Origin: Planctomycetaceae bacterium
GTDB taxonomy: Bacteria > Planctomycetota > Planctomycetia > Pirellulales > Pirellulaceae
Reading direction: 5' to 3'
Assembly (NCBI GenBank): GCA_003506095.1
Contig: DNWZ01000518.1
Location: forward strand, 762-8,581
Length of the DNA stretch: 7,820 nt
Below, piece by piece: positions 7,739 through 7,820 of this stretch (position 1 is the stretch's first letter; the number at the start of each line of letters is the position of its first letter). The translations under genes and the position numbers were made by a program. A model generated the notes under the pieces. It did not search any database, was not told where the DNA came from, and saw nothing but the letters and a program-made list of their open reading frames with translations.

Positions 7739-7820
7739 GGTTGGTCACGGAACGGCCAGATTTGATGTGAACCGTATTGCCACGTCTTTTGGAGTCGCCC
7801 GTGCTCGCAACACACACTGC

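Larger units (their letters stand above)
7481..7820. other. Region upstream of the kinase-like gene, no convincing gene
   Basis: This stretch holds the kinase-like gene's promoter, which I cannot pinpoint. A 66-codon frame starts at a GTG (minus strand, 7615-7815) but has no convincing ribosome site. The other two minus-strand frames are also open across much of the same sequence (about 7556-7723 and 7584-7715), which argues against a real gene and for a non-coding or repeated element. A perfect palindrome is at 7558-7573 and a short hairpin at 7718-7738. Confidence 0.5.

Noticed and set aside
7615..7815. 66-codon minus-strand frame as a small protein gene
   Set aside because: GTG start without a ribosome site, no domain pattern, and overlapping open frames in the other two phases.

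Overview
The window looks like a piece of a planctomycete chromosome, most likely a Pirellulaceae (Rhodopirellula-like) bacterium. This is inferred from a moderate GC content, mostly weak Shine-Dalgarno sites, a kinase-like protein with one membrane anchor and a helical C-terminal region, and overall protein style. No rRNA or other taxonomic marker is present, so the assignment rests on gene content alone. There are four convincing genes and no tRNA, rRNA, CRISPR array, insertion sequence or phage gene.

Layout from left to right. Positions 1-166 are a spacer downstream of the primase gene, with a perfect 10-bp stem-loop. Positions 167-2020 (minus strand) encode DnaG, the replication primase, with an intact zinc site and TOPRIM core. 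Positions 2021-2358 are a 338-bp non-coding stretch that probably carries the dnaG promoter. Positions 2359-3660 (minus) encode a soluble protein built from TPR repeats. Positions 3661-3914 are a divergent intergenic region. Positions 3915-5795 (plus) encode a protein of unknown function with a central PD-(D/E)XK nuclease domain. It resembles the nuclease half of the CRISPR ancillary enzymes Card1/Can2, but it has no recognisable CARF sensor. Positions 5852-7480 (minus), convergent with the nuclease gene, encode a membrane-anchored protein kinase homologue whose catalytic motifs are degenerate, probably a pseudokinase. Positions 7481-7820 hold no convincing gene, but contain a perfect palindrome and sequence with several open frames at once that may belong to a dispersed repeat.

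The genes do not form one obvious pathway. dnaG is housekeeping. The TPR protein and the nuclease are transcribed divergently from a shared 254-bp region and could be co-regulated, but nothing in the sequence proves a link. The two most interesting items are the CARF-less Card1-like nuclease and the membrane pseudokinase.
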